DNA from: Tricholomella constricta
Lineage: Eukaryota; Basidiomycota; Agaricomycetes; Agaricales; Lyophyllaceae
Assembly (NCBI GenBank): GCA_013368375.1
Contig: JAACJP010000024.1
Location: forward strand, 434,001-498,000
Direction of reading: 5' to 3'
Length of the DNA stretch: 64,000 nucleotides
Of this stretch, positions 25,464 to 39,600 are shown in pieces (the stretch's first letter is position 1; every line of letters starts with the position of its first letter). Position numbers and translations under genes: made by a program. The notes below the pieces were generated by a model. That model worked only from the letters and a program-made list of their open reading frames with translations, was not told where the DNA came from and did not search any database.

Positions 25464-28400
25464 ATGGCGTCCGACTTATCTGCTTTATTGACTTCGTCCA
25501 AAAGCCTCACATCTCATCTCTCAAGGCCTGATATTCCCTCTGTCCACCTCTCTCTTGACCAGGTCGAAGCCCAGTCTCGCCGTCTTGTCTCGCGTCAACC
25601 AGGAGCGTCGACCGACCCCGATCGCGCGTAAGTCGCCGTGCGCATGCTCTGGGACTACCTTTCACATAGTTTACAGAAACTACCTACTTGCGCAGGCGCA
25701 CGTCGATGCATCTGCCCTTACAAATTCTATCGCCCACCTCAACACTTCAACCACATTCTCGCCCTTGCAGCCTCTCCAGGACACTGATGTGGCGGGCTAC
25801 CTTCGTCATGCGCATGAACAAAATCTGATATCCACTATAGAGGAAGGGAGAAAGGAGACGCAGGAGGAGTTCTACCGTGCTCTGGAGGAACGCAGCCAAC
25901 GCGATTGGGAGGCGAAAAAGAAACGCGTGTTTGAGGAGCTTGGAGGCCGCGTGGGGGGCGATAATCGAGCCATGGTTGACCTCAAAAAGAGCACCCACGG
26001 CAAAAACGCCTTGATGGTAGTTTACATCCTCATTGTTCGCCCATCAATTTTAACAACACCCCTAGTCGAGCATTTCTCCCAGCCTTTCGTTACAGATGCA
26101 AAGCAAAATGATGGCGTACGACCGCGTTATTGCAGACTTTAACGCTGCACGTATGCGTGGTACATCGTACCCCATCGTACACTCCCTACTTTCGGCCTCG
26201 ACTGTCGTAGATCCAGATGTGGGTGACTTTCCGCCGCACTTCGTCGTTTCTTGCTAAAAGCCTCTGACAGTCCAGGTATACTCGAATGACACAAATATTC
26301 CACATTCTCGCCAAAATTACAGGCGAACCCCCTGCTCTGCCGCCCATTGAACACGCAGGGGCTCATATCCTCAACGCCCCGCTTTTCGAACGCAAATACG
26401 CACGCGTATATCTCGGCGACCCCGAATCACGCGATGCGAGCGTATTGAGGCGCCAGATCGCAAAAGGCGCCCGGGAAGCATTGGAAGAGCAATATTGGGA
26501 CGTCTTGGAACGGACGATACAGGCGAGGCCAACGGAAGCTCGCCTGGGGGGAGACCCCAGCGTTTCCAACAAAGTTCGAGCATTTTTGTTTGTACGGTAC
26601 TACCGTAATGGAGAATGGGAAGACAGAGTTGAGGTATGCCCAGCTTCAATGTTGATTTGATATGTATTGCCAATTTAATTTTCTATTTAGCTGGTAGCGG
26701 GTCAGCCTTTGTGGGCCAGACTCTTTTACCTGGTTCGCACAGGCCACGCCGAAGAGGCACTGGCGGAAGCGCTCCGGTTCCAGGAGGCCATTCAACACCG
26801 GGAGGCTAGCTTCCTAACTCATTTCAAGACCTGGATCGAATCGCCTGAGCGCAAGCATGTTACTTTCTGTTTGCTTTTGTATTAGCATTTTAACATGTCA
26901 ATTCAGGCTCCCCAAAGCTCATCGCGATCATCTTCAAAGCGTTTACAATGCTCATATGCTGCACTCAGCCACCGCCGATCCCTTCAAGCTGGCTTTGTAT
27001 AAGCTCATGGGCAAGCTCGAACCGTCGCGCAGGAGCGTACAACAGGTGACTACAACTACCGAAGACTGGATATGGTTCCAACTCGCTATGGTCGGTCCCT
27101 TCTTCTGCCTATGCGCTTCCTTAGAGATCCACAATCAGTCTTCCTCAGGTGGACGAAGACGAGGAAGGTGGTCTGCGGGCCCTAGCCGACGTTTTGCTAG
27201 GTTACGGAGAGCGCCACTTTGATGGTTCTCCAAGCCAGCCGGGCAGACGAGGTGTCTGGGCTAGTGTACTTCTCATGTGCGGCCAATTCGAACGGGTACA
27301 CATACGCTTCCTTTTGTTTGAATTGAAAATTTGCTAAAATTATTCCAGGCGGTAGCGGCATTATGGGAGCATCAGGAGACCGAAGTCGAGGCCGTCCATT
27401 TGGTGATTGCTCTTGCCTATCACGGACTTCTTCGCGTGCCATCTCGCGCGGAGACGTCAGACATGACTCCTTGTCAGTCTCTTTCCTCGCGCCTAACCGT
27501 GCACGCGCTGACGGCCTTTGGTTTCAGTATCACTCTCCCCTGCTTCTCCTCCAGCACTAAGCATATCCACGCTGATATGGCGTTACGTCCGTCAGTTTGT
27601 CAAGATGGATGCAAAAGAGGCCCTCCAATATGTATACTGCATCTGCCTTGCTGCCGACCAAGGGGAGGTGGGAAAAGAACAGGTCGAAAACGCATGGGAG
27701 CAAGTGAGGCGGATTATAGTGCTGGGAAATGGTGGTCCTGGATGGGAAGAACTCGTTGGAGGATACAGGCCTGATGGGTCGAGATTCGTGAGTGTTTGGT
27801 TCTGTTGGAATGAACCATTGCTTATAACGCCCAGGGCGGAGTCATTGAACAGGGAGCGAGCCTGCTACACTTAAAAGATAGCAAGCAGTTCAACGAACAG
27901 ATCCTCACCCGAGCGGCCAAACACTCAGAGGAGAACGACAGGATTGCGGAGGCTATCAAGCTGTACAATCTTGCCGGCGACTACTCAACTGTCGTCTCTT
28001 GCCTCGCTCAGGCGTTGAGCAACACTATCTACAAACCGAGTCCCGAAGAAAAGGATCGGGCACTCGAAAAGACCGCTATCGATATCATACGGCATTATGA
28101 AAGGACTAATAGGGCTGCTGGGAAGGATAGGGAAGCTGTCGTGCGGCTGTTGCGGATTCGGGAGGCAAAGGACCAACTTGCGGCTGGCAAATCTGAGGTT
28201 GCAATCGATGTCGGTGTTGGTCATCATGTTTATACACACTCTCTCATTCTTCCCTTTAGATTTTGGAGTCCACGGAGCTCATCCCGCTTTCTGGCGACGT
28301 CGCGAAAATCACGCGCCGTGCGGAAGAATTTAAAGACCTCCACGAAGCGCTGCAACGCAATTTGCAGACCTATCTTCCTCTCACGATGGAGGCTCTCGCT

Positions 28401-28626
28401 GGAGTTCATCAAAAAGTGAAATCATCCATCGTTCCTGATGCAACGCGTCAGATGGTGAGTAGCAGTTTTTGTTATACGTAAACGAAAGCTGATAGAGGTC
28501 CAGACGCTGGCTGCGATTCGGAGGAAGTCACGGTCGCTCATGATTTTTGCTGGTATCCTGAAATACCGCATGTCTCCTGACATTTACTCTTATCTGGCGA
28601 GGCTGGATGTCGAAATTGCCCTTTAA
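25464..28626 (+). CDS. NIC96: Nucleoporin Nic96/Nup93
   Basis: The start MASDLSALLTSSKSLTSHLS (ATG 25464) is followed by the N-terminal segment that contacts the Nsp1 complex. Introns at about 25629-25672 and many later positions are needed. The body matches Nic96/Nup93: DTDVAGYLRHAHEQNLISTI, ALEERSQRDWEAKKKRVFEE, EDWIWFQLAMV, DEDEEGGLRALADVLLGYGE, and the alpha-helical ACE1-type solenoid through ILTRAAKHSEENDRIAEAIK. It ends KYRMSPDIYSYLARLDVEIA and a TAA. This is a structural scaffold protein of the inner ring of the nuclear pore. The gene is convergent with the SMN gene. Confidence 0.92.
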
Positions 28627-28859
28627 TCGAATTGTATCGTGTTCTTTTCTTTTCTTGCCCTTCATATATCGGTTTTGTAATTGCATTGCAAGCTGAGCGT
28701 TTTTGCAACAATGGATCTGGAGAATCCGAATGTTATGAGGGGCAGAAACATTTGGACTCACAAAGACAAGCAGCCTTTGCGCAGGGATAACTCAATGATA
28801 TGGCATGATTATGCGCGAAACACGTACAGTACAGGAGGCACCTAGAGGCATGGGTCAGG

Positions 28860-29819
28860 TCATCGCTGGGTTGAGACAAATACTGCCTCTTCCTCATCGT
28901 CGTCCTCGTCTTCATCCTCGTCGTCTTCGCCATACAGCTTTTCCTCACCTTTTCCAACTCCATCTTGAACGGGTTGTGCCTGAGCTAGACGGCGTTGGCA
29001 CTAAGATGAGGTCGTGAGTACGAGATGAAAAAAACGATGCGGTTGAGACTGACATGGTACATGGCTGTCCAATATCCGCTCCAATACATCGATCCCATTG
29101 CGCGCATAAACGCCTCATCTTGACTGACCATGGGTCCCGGGGGCTCGCACAGAAATTGCGAAGTGCCATCTGGTCCGATAATGGAAGGAAGTTCTGGTAA
29201 CGGGACATCTAACGATGGGTCGTGCGAGGGTATGAATGTGTCAAAGTTCAACGGACGGGAGTCATTTTGTTCATTCAGATCGGGTAGGGATGGAATCAAT
29301 ACAGCTCCGTTCGACTCCGTGCGTGTCTTCGTCTTTTCTCTGGCTTTCGGTATATTATACCATCTAGATAAATATTGAGAAACTGCTGCTCTGAGGTAAA
29401 TGGAAAGCGTACAACGGGGAGTTGTGAACGGGGTCTCTTTTCCAGCCTTTGTCTGGGCCGTTGTACGCTTCGTACTCCTCTGTGGCGGCATTCCACGCGT
29501 CGATAAGTGCAGAGTCGTCCCAGATCTCGTCGTGCGTCAGGTCGCGACCCTCGTCTTCCTCTTCCGGGGTTTCGTCCTCGACTTCCATCGCTACAGGAAT
29601 GGAGCCTTGGAGGTGTCCTTCATTGTCGGAGTTGATTTTTTGGAAGCTGTTGAACGATTGAGAATCATCGCGGTGACGTCCTTTAGGCTTTTTAGACCAC
29701 TTCCGTTTCTTGGCTGGAGGTGGTTTGGGTGAATGAGCATGAGGTTGTGGAGGGAAACTTTCTTGGTATGGAAGGGTAATATCATCGTATGATACCAGAG
29801 ACCTCGTAGCGTTTGCCAT
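28860..29819 (-). CDS. SMN-like protein (survival motor neuron / Yab8 type)
   Basis: It starts MANATRSLVSYDDITLPYQE. It then has a basic region (PPPAKKRKWSKKPKGR) and the Gemin2-binding signature LTHDEIWDDSALIDAWNAA, which is diagnostic for SMN. The C-terminal self-association box is AMGSMYWSGYWTAMYH, continued across an intron (28985-29035 region) by CQRRLAQAQ, and the protein ends in a long Asp/Glu run (DDEDEDEDDDEEE). No Tudor domain is visible, as in the short fungal SMN proteins. SMN with Gemin2 assembles Sm rings on spliceosomal snRNAs in the cytoplasm. The acidic tail is not a usual SMN feature and may be lineage-specific. Confidence 0.85.
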
Positions 29820-30046
29820 GAACAGGTACTAGTCAGAGCGGTGGAAGTAGAAATCGAAGATTAAGTAACAATCAATGTCCAAAGTCGTCACACACATTTT
29901 TATACTGTACCTCTACGTTATGCTGTTACAGTTCCATAATAATAATGATACAATCGATACAACTCTAAACTCATGTTATTCGTTTGAGCATGTTGCGATG
30001 AGCGTTAGGGATGTAGATATGGCCATGACAAAATAACTTCATTGCA

Positions 30047-30948
30047 TCACCATTCTGGATCTGCCCAACCTCCTTTATCCCTGATCCCAGAACTCCCCAG
30101 TTTGGTCTTAGTTTTCGATTTGCGGCCTCCTAGTTCCTTGTACATGCCTCGCATTTCCACTTTGCCTGGCTTGGCAGAAGCCTCGGCTTCTAATCTCCAC
30201 TGCTCCTCTTTGATTTCTCGAGGTGTCTGATAACCCGAGTTTGAAATGGAGGGCGATGAGTAGCCCGAGCTTCTAGAGAATCCATTCGTTTTAGGGGAAC
30301 GATCGCCTGATCGTAGATGTGTGACACGCTAGGCTGGTGAGACTTTGAACCAAAGAAAAACGTGAGGCAAAACATACCCAATCTTGTTTTGATTCACGTT
30401 TGGTCCATTTTCCAGGAGGCAGACTATCGTCTTGGAAATTCTCCTTCCGATAATGCTGGAACCAAACTGAAATTGCACACGTTCATTTGATGTGTTCGGT
30501 TTATTGATCTGACGGTCACCCACCATAATTTATGGTTTGGCTTCTGCGCCATTTTTTCGACACCAAGGCACATTTGGCCAATTGACGGATTGAGAGACAT
30601 CCAAAAATTCGCTGAGAGACTTCTGTGGGAAATGCTTTTAGAGGATCACGGCGGGACGATATGTGTAGCGGTCCACGGATTGGACGTGCTGATGCACCGC
30701 GTATCGGCGAGGATGGCCGAGTACGATCAGGGGTTCCAGGAAGCGAAACCTGGATGAAAGGATTCTTGGAAAGGAGAAGGCAAGACCGTCAACGACAGAC
30801 ATACCACATTGACGAGATCATCATCTGAATCGTCCTTATCAGAGGCGGTTGTAGGAATTTGCGGGGAGACTTCTAAAGACTTGAGTCTCCTGTCGATGGA
30901 CAGCGAATCCTCGGTGTGCGATCGTAGAACGTCCTGCAACAAACTCAT
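30047..30948 (-). CDS. F-box protein
   Basis: Three introns (30750-30804; one at about 30480-30535; one at about 30305-30375) join four exons. The N-terminus is MSLLQDVLRSHTEDSLSIDR. The F-box is DPLKAFPTEVSQRIFGCLS followed by IRQLAKCALVSKKWRRSQTI. Immediately after it comes the block VWFQHYRKENFQDDSLPPGK and WTKRESKQDW, which I know as a conserved extension of one fungal F-box family. The C-terminal part is Ser/Lys-rich and ends GGWADPEW. F-box proteins are the substrate adaptors of SCF ubiquitin ligases; the target is unknown. The gene lies head-on after dpm1, 113 bp from its stop. Confidence 0.8.
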
Positions 30949-31060
30949 GGTGGTCGACAAGAAAAGAAGAGAATCAATGCCGACGTTGTGAACGGACGTT
31001 AACCAGCTGACAAACACACCAATGACATCATCAAAGAAAATAATAAATAATACTCTTAAC

Positions 31061-32299
<1,239 letters not shown>

Positions 32300-32608
32300 A
32301 TGGTTTATCCTGCCCCTTCCACTGAGCCCTGTCAGACAGACCCTGCTCTCACGCGACTTAGGGCACTGCTACGGCAGATCGTACGCATTACCGTCACCGA
32401 CGGCCGCATATTCATCGGAACCTTTGCGGGCACTGATCAGCCGCTGAATATCCTGCTCATAAATGCCGAGGAATATCGTTTGGGACTGGAAGAGAACCCT
32501 GATGGACGATACGTTGGTCAGATTGTCATCCCTTGGAAGCTTATCGTGACGGTTGAGGGAGAGGCACAAATGGAGAGCAAGCCCACCCACGATCAGATGT
32601 ACTTCTGA
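32300..32608 (+). CDS. LSm-domain protein, NAA38/LSMD1 type
   Basis: A single uninterrupted exon of 102 codons. The Sm fold is seen as Sm1 LRQIVRITVTDGRIFIGTFA with GTDQPLNILL and Sm2 RYVGQIVIPWKLIVTVEGEA (the I-V-I-P-x-x-x-I-V pattern). Of the fungal LSm proteins it is closest by pattern to the LSMD1/Naa38 auxiliary subunit of the NatC N-terminal acetyltransferase: FAGTDQPLNILL and VGQIVIPWKLI are characteristic there. A general LSm role in RNA metabolism cannot be excluded. Confidence 0.85.
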   Translation: MVYPAPSTEPCQTDPALTRLRALLRQIVRITVTDGRIFIGTFAGTDQPLNILLINAEEYRLGLEENPDGRYVGQIVIPWKLIVTVEGEAQMESKPTHDQMYF

Positions 32609-33053
32609 CCGCACTGTGCCCATCCAGCGTTGAGAGGACTTTCGCTCATTGCAAATGAAGCGTCATTATGTGCGTATTCCTTGACTTTGGCATTCCCTGT
32701 GATCCCTGAAAGCCGTATCTAGCTCATACGACATCTGCTGCTTCTCCTGTTTATATTTTTGGACCTCCACAGGTCAACATGACGATTTTCGCTCAACACC
32801 GGCTAAAACTACGGGCCCTTCAGTTCAGAACCGACCCAGCGCACATGCAACACCATCTGGCTGATGCCATTTAAGCGGCTCGACTATGTCCTCAGTAATC
32901 ACACCCTGATTTACTTCTAAAATATAAAGTACGAAGTCGATGATGTCCCGTGAATTTACCGCAATTCAAGAGCCTGCCCGAACATGATCCGCAGAGACCG
33001 CGAAGCTTAAAATCTGTCGTGCAAATGTGCTTAGGATCGACCCAACGCCCACC
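32609..33053. other. Intergenic region upstream of GH44 gene
   Basis: 445 bp without a supported exon. An AT-rich element (aaaatataaagt, about 32919-32930) lies about 130 bp before the GH44 ATG and could serve as its TATA region. Confidence 0.4.
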
Positions 33054-35980
33054 ATGTGGCTTCGCGCATTTAAGGCGATTATCTCTTTGGCTATCATTGC
33101 CCCTGCTCTTGTCCGGGCGGATGATTTGGTCATCTACAACGACGGCGCTCTTGCCTCCGGTTGGGAGAACTGGAGCTGGAGCAGTACACTTGACTTCGCA
33201 GCGACAGACCTCTTCGTCGGTACCAGCAGCATTTCAATTGCTTCCACCGAATGGGCCGCTCTCTCTCTGAAGTTGGGATCAACCACCTTTCAATCGTACG
33301 CGGGTCTTCGATTCGACATCGCTGTAAGAACAATTTGTCGTATCTTCTCACCATCTTGTTGTCAACCGTGTCACAGGGCGCACAACCAGACATCCAAATC
33401 TCCATCCAATCAACCGCGGACAACAGCCAGTCTCCGACCATCCCCCTTTCAGCTTTCGGCAAAACCATTGTGGCGGACAATTTCACCTCACTTTTGATAG
33501 ATTTCAATGCTCTTCCTGGTACCGGCAGTAAGCTGGAAAGTCGATGTTGTGTGTGTCGAGGGCAGCATTTTTACTTGTCATTTTTTTCTAGGGTGACGGT
33601 ACTTGGGACCGAATTACCTTCCAAGCCGGTGGAAGCGGCGCAACTGTTCGTACCCCTTCCTAGCGGGTTTTTCGTCACATTGATCATACCGTCCAGTATC
33701 ACCTCGACAACGTTGTGCTCGTCAGCGTACGCGCAAACTTTTGTTTTCTCCGACATCATACTTACATCTTCTGCTATCAGTCCATTGTCGTTGCTCCTCA
33801 ATTCCTCAGCGCCGAACCGCTGGCTAACGACGTTATTGCTGTGACGACAGTTGGACCTGTCAATATCTCCTCCGTCAGCGTGACTCTAAACCAACAGGTA
33901 GCAAAATTTTCCTGGCATTTTGAGCGATTGCTTGACAGTTCTTCCAAAGGTTTTGAAGATTGCCAATCAAACCACTTACATCCCGGTCGACACGCCTTCC
34001 AAGTCGATCACGTATTTGCAACTGGCCTCATCTCTCGCTCCTGGATCTCTGCTCATTACTGCTGCCAACGCGTCCTTTGCCTACACTTTGCCAGCCGTCC
34101 AATATGCCAGGTAAACATGTTCTAGTCGTATAAATTTGACCGTTATAATGATATGTTTCTAGCATTGTACAGGACGTCAAGTACCCAATCAACCCACACA
34201 TTTACGGCGTAAATTTCCCATCCGGTTCCGGATACATCAAGCATCTAGGTATACCAATGTCTCGCTGGGGTGGCAACGCTGTGACTGCATACAATCCTTT
34301 CGGAGGATTTACTAATGCTGGGAACGATTGGTACTTTGAGAACCGAGGTAGCGATAGTGCCGATGACTGGATTGGCTGGGTTCAGGCGGCTGGTTCTGCC
34401 AGCATGTTGACAATCCCTGCGTATGTTCCTCGCATTCTTCCTCATGCATCCCATTTATTGTTTATAACAGGCTCGACTGGGTCTCGAAGGATGCATCGTC
34501 GTACTCCTACCCAAGGACAATTTATCCTGGTACGCCGAATGTTTGGCATCAGACTCATCCGCTAATGCATTGATTAGATCAGGCCAGATTCGATCCGTAT
34601 AATAGCGATGCTGGTAATGGTCTGTTCCCCAACGGATCGTATATCACACCCCCGCCAGACCCTACTCGCGCTTATACCGCCTGGAACACGTCGGCTGTGA
34701 AGCAATGGCTTTCTGGCTTGGCAAACAAGCCGACCATCGTGACCATCGACAATGAAATGGAAATCGCGCACAGCACGCATCAGGATATGCATCCAGAGTA
34801 CGTCAAATCAACTGTACTCCAAACATGTTGTCACTTATTCTATCTGTAGGCCAGTGAGCTACGACGAGGAGCTATCCCGCGTCATCAATTTTGCGACTGC
34901 TGCGAAAGCCGCCCTTCCAAATGTCCTTGTTGCCGCACCCTCAACGTGTTCGTGGTGGTTCTGTAAGCATCTGCCGACCTGTCCATTTACCCATCTTCCT
35001 AACTGCTGTGCTTCATAGACTGGACCAGTGCTATTGGTTATACCGATAACGCTGCCCACTACAATACTGACTTTATACCTTGGTTTTTGTCACAAATGAA
35101 GAACCAAGAGGCGACAACCGGCAAGCGGCTCCTCGATTATCTTGATATTCACTATTACTTCCAGGCGGACACCAGCTCCAATAACGCAACGGCCAAAGCA
35201 TTGCGCTTGAGAGCTACCCGAAGTCTATGGGTGCGTCCAATCTTAATCCCGCCATATCGTCCTGATTGTCGTGTGGCCGGTCGGTCCAGGATTACTCCTA
35301 CGTCGATGAGTCGTGGGTCGGAGTTTCGCCCCAAAACCATCAATGGAACCCAACGGCCGTGGGTCTCATTCCCCGGTTCAAGACACTCATCGACATCAAC
35401 TATCCGGGCACTAAGCTTTCGATCAGCGAGTGGAGTTCAACCAACGACAAGGATCTTACAGGTGGCCTTGTTGCAGTCGACGTCCTCGGTATTTTTGGAA
35501 AATACAAGGTTGACAGTGCGACCTACTGGGCGGAACCTGACGAGCTGGGGCCCATTGGATTGGCCTACTGGCTCTACCGAGGGTATGTCACGATTTTCGC
35601 AAGGCCTACGAGACTAAACTGTTTCGTCAGCTACGGCGCATATTTCGGAAGCTCAAGTGCTCAGGTCAATCTCGCGAACCCCAAGCCGGATGTCCTGGGT
35701 GTTTACGCCGGGACTGAGCTCGGAAAACTTACTTTGGTAATTGTCAATAAGGACCCTGCTGAGACGATGGCATTTGATCTCGCAAATGTGCCAAGCGGCA
35801 AGTACTTCATTCGTCACTTCGGAGGCGCTGCAGGAGTAGCGAAATGGCAGGTAAGTAGATCATTCACCATTTCACTTCTGTCACTCATGCCTCTTGGATG
35901 TTCAGACAAATATCACTATCAAGTCAAGCACTTACATTGTGGTTCCACCGTACACCGCGATATTTTTGAAGCAGTTGTAA
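33054..35980 (+). CDS. Secreted glycoside hydrolase family 44 (endoglucanase/xyloglucanase-like)
   Basis: Signal peptide MWLRAFKAIISLAIIAPALV then RADDLVIYND at the mature start. The first ~250 residues (several introns at about 33324-33376, 33529-33590 and others) form a beta-rich domain with the concave-face pattern SGWENWSWSSTLDF. The catalytic (beta/alpha)8 domain follows: VKYPINPHIYGVNFPSG, IPMSRWGGNAVTAYNP, TIVTIDNEMEIA (candidate acid/base Glu), LDYLDIHYYFQADTS, and LSISEWSSTNDK (candidate nucleophile Glu), ending in a small beta domain GVYAGTELGKLTLVIVNKDP. It stops at 35978-35980. GH44 enzymes cut beta-1,4-glucan, xyloglucan or mannan outside the cell. It is the last host gene before the retroelement block. 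Confidence 0.9.
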
Positions 35981-36336
35981 TACTTACAACTGTACTCGAG
36001 AATAAAGAGCTTGGTGTAATTGCTCATTCAAAAATGTTCCCCACGAATGATACCTTGCTGAAAAGATGTGCAAGTACTTGACTACCACAAACACATAAAC
36101 CACAACAAAAGTGGTTCCATTAACTGAAATAGGCTCTTGGAAGTTGGGCAGGAAAGAATCGGTGGGGGATAGACCTCCTAAAGAGTCAGGACACACAATA
36201 GGAGGGAGGACTATGCTGCAGTATGTCCGATACAAAATCGTCAAATTTCGCCCTTTCTGTCCTCATCAAACTGTACAATTTCTGTACCTTTTTGATAGCT
36301 AAGGCTATGTAAGCCTGCGCATGGCTAGCCTAAGAT
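35981..36336. other. Intergenic region between GH44 and Copia-1
   Basis: Unique-looking AT-moderate sequence of about 355 bp, containing the GH44 3' UTR. I see no gene in it. Its last five bases form the left target-site duplication of Copia-1. Confidence 0.4.
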
Positions 36337-36341
36337 TAAAT

Positions 36342-36610
36342 TGTTGGCTAGGATAGAATAGACTAGAATAGACAGTTAAGAATCCTCAGTGTCAATGAAA
36401 GAGAAGACGACTATATTATACCTAGAATAGACAGTTAAGACTACAAGTCTATAAGTAACGATTATAAGAGAAGAGAATAAGTACTCACATCCTCAGTGTC
36501 AATGAAAGAGAAGACGACTGAGGATGGGAGGGCGACGCGGCCAGAATTGGTAGCAAGTGATCACGTGAGAATGATAACGTAAGTGGTGAAATAGTAGACC
36601 AAGGTCAACA
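36342..36610 (-). repeat. Copia-1 3' LTR
   Basis: 269 bp. It contains two direct copies of a 30-bp word (36383-36412 and 36490-36519), two copies of ctagaatagacagttaaga (36363 and 36422), an inverted repeat atcctcagt/actgaggat (36489-36525) and the palindrome TCACGTGA at 36561-36568. Confidence 0.95.
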
Positions 36611-36668
36611 CAACCCCATCATCGCAGGAGTTAGAATACGAACGTGAAAGTAAAATAAGGAGGAAAAA

Positions 36669-39600
36669 TTAAGTAGTGGAAAAAGATGGATGGGTGACAA
36701 GGCCAAGTGAACGGCAATGTTTGAGGTGGAGAGGTAAAGGAAGGATCTTGGTAAGTATATCGGCAGTCATGTCCGAAGTAGGAATCCAAGATGTAGAAAA
36801 AGAGCCGGAACGAAAATGCTCACGAATAAAATGGTAACGGATATCTATGTGTTTGGATCTGGACGAAGTGCTGTCTGAGTTCGCGATTTCTATGGCGCTT
36901 TGATTGTCACATAAGAGGGGAAAGGGGTGAGGAATGGGAAAATCGAGAGAGCGGACGAATTGTCGAATCCAAAGAGCTTCTTTCATGGCATGGGAAATAG
37001 CCATATACTCGGCTTCCGTGGACGAGAGGGCAACGGTCCGTTGGCGAACAGCACTCCAGGAAACAAGACTGGAGTAAAGGAAGAACGCATAACCGGAAAC
37101 ACTTCGACGAGTGTCCTCATCACTAGCCCAGTCGGCGTCCATCATGCCACAGTTATCAGGAATGAGGACGCAGAGGGGATTACCAACAGGCGTCTGTTCG
37201 AAATTGTACTCCAGAGCTAAGTCGACAGTTCCGAGGAGATAACGAAGGACGGATTTGGCGGCGAGTAGATGGGCGCGGGATGGATTAGCGTTGAATTGAC
37301 CCAAGGCCATAGCAGTGAAGGCGAGATCCGGTCTAGTGCAAAGAGAGAGATATAGGATGGAACCAACGAGGCGTTGGTAGTGCACGGTGACTTCGGAATC
37401 AGGAATGTCCGGTAGGCTATTAGGCGGGGCATCAGAAAGCGACGCGAGTTTATGGCGGAGAGGAAGGGTAGAGGGTCGAGCATTCAGGAGGTTATACTGA
37501 GAGAGAAGGTCGATGATAAAGGGCCTTTGGGAAAGCCAAAGACGGCGCGTCGCCCGATCCCGAGTTATGCGAATTCCAAGATATAAAGATGCGGCGCCTA
37601 AATCGACAACGGTAAAGTGCTTGTTCATTTCCGCGAGAAGCCAGAAGTACAGAGGTTCGGAGTTGGTCGCGACAAGACCATCATCGACATGGATCGGCAT
37701 GATGATAAGAAGATCGGATCCATCGGAGGGCATAGGAACGGATGGATGAGGAGGTGAGGAAAAGCGAGCGTAGAAGACGGCATGGTCGACTTCACACCGA
37801 ATAAGACCGAGATCTTCGAGAACCCGTCGAAGCAAGCTATACCATTCGTGCGATGATTGTTTGAGTCCGTAAAGAGCACGGATGCACAATAGGACGAGGG
37901 AGGGATCCGCTTCTGGAAAGCCGGGAATTTGTTTAACAAAGACGATATGGGAGAGCAAGGCGTTCAGAAACGCGGTCTTTGCGTCACAGGTACGCAGTTC
38001 GAGATTAAATTGTGCAGCGAACGCGAGAACGATGCGAATACTTGTCAGTTTAGCGACTGGTGCATACGTAGTGCCGTAGTCTTCGGGGCGTTGGGCGAAA
38101 CCTTGAGCGACAATACGTGCCTTCTCCTTCCCGCGAATGATGGAACCATCAGGATTATACTTGAAATCAAATACCCATCGGAGACCGATGGCTTTGCGGC
38201 CGGGAGGAAGAATCGTCGGTTTGAAAACACCAAGTTCCTGTAGACTGTCATACTCTCGTTGCATCGCGGCCTTCCAGACGTCGGCATCAGGACGTAAAAG
38301 GACTTCCGAATAGTTCGCCGGAGGTTGGTCCAGATTAAACGAGTGGGCCGTATTAAGACGTTTGAGAGGGTCGGGATAAGCAGCGAGGTACTGGTAAAGG
38401 AAAATGGCTTCAGCCTCCAGAGTAGGGATGTCGTTGAGGGGGGGATCGAAACCCTGGGCGGAAAGTAGAGCAATGAAATCCTGAATCGAGGCAAGGGATT
38501 GTTGTGGGTGGACAACCCCAGCGTTCGCAACCTCAGGAAGAGCAACCCCAGAACGAGCAGCCCTAGCGGCACGGAGTCGAACGAGACGTTCATCACGGTC
38601 GCGAATGATCTTCGCATGATCGATACCATGAAGGGTAGGGATCATCGTACGAGTTGAGCGACGAGGAGCAGCAGGTGGTGGTATATCGAGGGGAGGAGGG
38701 ATGGGGGGGACAGTAGTGTCTGCAAGGATGGGAGAGTGCGGAGCGAGAGGATCTAAGGGGGCAGACGAAGTCGGAGGAGAAATAGGACGGGATGGACGAG
38801 TCTCATAGGTGTATTGAAGAGATCCACGGACGTTTTCGTTGAATATAACGTCGCGAGAAAAATGGTATTTACCATTGAGATCGCGGATACGCCAGCCTAC
38901 CCGGTTTTCCTCGTAGCCCACAAAGATGGCCTCAAAACGCTTGGGTCCTCCTTTCGTTCGAAGTTCAGAGGGGATCAATGCGAAGCATTGGCAACCCCAT
39001 ACGCGGAGATGCGAGAGGTCAGGCTTCTTCTGCTCCATGACGAAGTAGGGAGTGGAATTTGCAGGTAGAGTGGAGGTAGGGAGACGATTTCGGAGATACT
39101 GCGAAGTGAGGACAGCATCACCGAAAAATGAGGGAGGAAGACCCGACTCAGCGATAAGAGTTTGGGCAGTTTCCTCGAGAGTACGGATATAGCGCTCAGC
39201 TTTGCCGTTCTGGGAATGAGCATACGGAGCGGTAACTTGATGGTTAATGCCTCGGGCGACGAAGTGCGCTTTCAGTTCTCCTCCAGTAAATTCACCAGCA
39301 CCGTCCGATCTAACAGAGAGTACGCGGTTTCCAGACTTCAATTCCCAAGCGGCTTCCGTGGATATATAATGACCGACGGCCTCGTCTTTGGACGAAAGGA
39401 GAGAGGTGTCGCCATAGTTGGAATAATCGTCAAGAATGGTGTGAAAGAAAGTTTTTCCGTGAGGCGTTTGCACGGGAAAAGGTCCGCAGGTGTCCATATG
39501 CAGGAGACCGCATATACGATCCGAACGATGAGCGAAATTGTCATACGAACGTTGAGGGTGTTTGCCGATGAGACACGGAATGCAATGGGAATCAATGAAA

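Noticed and set aside
30047..30552. Separate small gene starting MAQKPNHKLW
   Set aside because: The ATG lies out of frame inside an exon of the F-box gene; splicing in the F-box frame gives a continuous conserved block (VSKKWRRSQT to VWFQHYRKEN).
30625..30828. Plus-strand frame at the F-box locus
   Set aside because: Antisense shadow of F-box exons, with no domain or splice partners.
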